Below, piece by piece: positions 63,490 through 64,000 of a stretch of DNA of 64,000 bases. Under the pieces are notes generated by a model. That model worked only from the letters and a program-made list of their open reading frames with translations, was not told where the DNA came from and made no database searches. Source of the DNA: an uncultured bacterium. Lineage in GTDB: Bacteria > Planctomycetota > JAJSAM01 > JAJVHW01. The first letter of the stretch is position 1; every line of letters begins with the position of its first letter. The stretch lies in NCBI GenBank assembly GCA_937996235.1, contig CALKVK010000006.1, positions 248,001 through 312,000 of the forward strand. Direction: 5' to 3'. The position numbers and the translations under genes were made by a program.

Positions 63490-63907
63490 GCGGACGTTCC
63501 TCGACACGAACGTACTGGTGTATGTCTTCGACGACGACTCCGGGCTCAAGCAGGAGCGCGCGCGCAGCATCGTCGCCGACGCCTCTTCGGGTGCCTACGT
63601 GGTCAGCACGCAGGTGCTCCAGGAGTTCTTCGTGGTCGTCACGCGCAAGCTCGAGCGTCGGATGACTCACGACGCCGCCGCGCAGGCCGTCACCGCGCTG
63701 GCCCGGCTCCCCGTCGCGAACCTGGACGCGGCGTCCGTGCTCGCAGCCGTGGATCGCGTCGGCCGCCATTCCATGTCGCTGTGGGACTCCCTCGTCATCC
63801 AGGCGGCCGTCGAGAGCGGCTGCACGCGCGTGCTGACCGAGGATCTGCACGACGGGCAGAGCATCGACGGCGTGCGCATCGAGAACCCCTTCCGCGACGC
63901 GACGTGA
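63482..63907 (+). CDS. PIN-domain toxin (VapC-like ribonuclease)
   Basis: 141 residues, ATG 63482 inside the antitoxin coding end. PIN-domain acidic residues are Asp8 (LDTNVLVY), Glu48 (QVLQEFF), Asp102 (LWDSLVIQAA) and Asp121 (TEDLHDG), an intact four-acid magnesium site. It likely cleaves tRNA or rRNA when freed from the antitoxin. The strong overlap gives the toxin coupled, lower expression. The gene looks complete and functional. Confidence 0.85.
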   Translation: MVERTFLDTNVLVYVFDDDSGLKQERARSIVADASSGAYVVSTQVLQEFFVVVTRKLERRMTHDAAAQAVTALARLPVANLDAASVLAAVDRVGRHSMSLWDSLVIQAAVESGCTRVLTEDLHDGQSIDGVRIENPFRDAT

Positions 63908-64000
63908 TCGCCGGTCGAAGACGGCGCGCCGCAGGAGCGCCCCGGACAGCCGCAACCCGCGCTCCGTGGTAGGGTTCGGAGGGGTCGCGGACGGGAGGCG
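63908..64000 (+). other. Window end with candidate promoter
   Basis: Non-coding tail after the toxin gene. TAGGGT at 63970-63975 and GGAGGGG soon after suggest a promoter and ribosome-binding site for a gene beyond the window. Confidence 0.3.

Overview
This is a very GC-rich bacterial window, roughly 73-75% G+C by eye. It has dense codirectional gene runs, many GTG/TTG starts and stop/start overlaps of the ATGA or GTGA type. It encodes an outer-membrane porin, lipoproteins and type IV pilus retraction ATPases, so the cell is Gram-negative. It also carries many secreted FG-GAP, RCC1, WD40 and carboxypeptidase-regulatory-like proteins. That mix resembles high-GC Planctomycetota or a similar deep lineage. 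The assignment is inference; no rRNA or marker gene is present to settle it.

Layout. 1-4.1 kb (minus): a TMTC/PMT-like membrane protein cut by the window edge, a secreted protein and a thioredoxin-fold protein. 4.3-10.5 kb: an RraB-like protein divergent from an AlkD-type DNA repair protein, then a ZU5/FG-GAP surface protein and a DPP-IV-like peptidase. 10.5-17.6 kb: a beta-oxidation run (acyl-CoA ligase, FadN/FadB-like dehydrogenase-hydratase, thiolase) with a membrane-anchored surface protein inside it. 17.6-19.8 kb: two PilT-family ATPases. 19.8-22.1 kb: a three-gene unit (coiled-coil/TPR membrane protein, integral membrane protein, winged-helix regulator) between two inverted copies of a 46-nt-period palindromic repeat. 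22.1-25.6 kb: glutamate dehydrogenase, then a porin and a one-heme lipoprotein behind a Fur-like palindrome. 25.6-33.6 kb: a tightly overlapping five-gene operon (SWIM, DUF5691, MoxR AAA+, DUF5682, VWA), bracketed by direct copies of a highly structured ~170-bp repeat. 33.7-39.3 kb: a zinc-ribbon membrane protein, UvrD/PcrA helicase, Eis-like acetyltransferase and RsgA. 39.4-43.9 kb: RCC1 and WD40 proteins, a peroxiredoxin-like gene with an in-frame TGA at the catalytic cysteine codon followed by a SECIS-like hairpin, and a SnoaL-like protein. 44.1-52 kb: a PurO-like IMP cyclohydrolase leading a polysaccharide-type cluster, then a carboxypeptidase-regulatory/PDZ surface protein. 52-54.8 kb (minus): DCC, VOC and acetyl-CoA synthetase. 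55-63.1 kb: two relatives of an unnamed EF-hand-like domain family (one gene broken), a DUF455 ferritin-like/ATP-grasp pair and an FG-GAP-like surface protein. 63.2-63.9 kb: a vapBC-like toxin-antitoxin pair.

How it fits together. The fatty-acid genes, acetyl-CoA synthetase and glutamate dehydrogenase are core carbon and nitrogen metabolism. The most unusual items are (1) the probable selenoprotein, (2) the five-gene MoxR/VWA operon between direct structured repeats, (3) the inverted palindromic repeats around a small regulator cassette, and (4) eight genes with a TAnnnT hexamer exactly 6-7 nt before the start codon and mostly no Shine-Dalgarno, which suggests leaderless transcription. No tRNA, rRNA, CRISPR array, transposase or phage gene was found.
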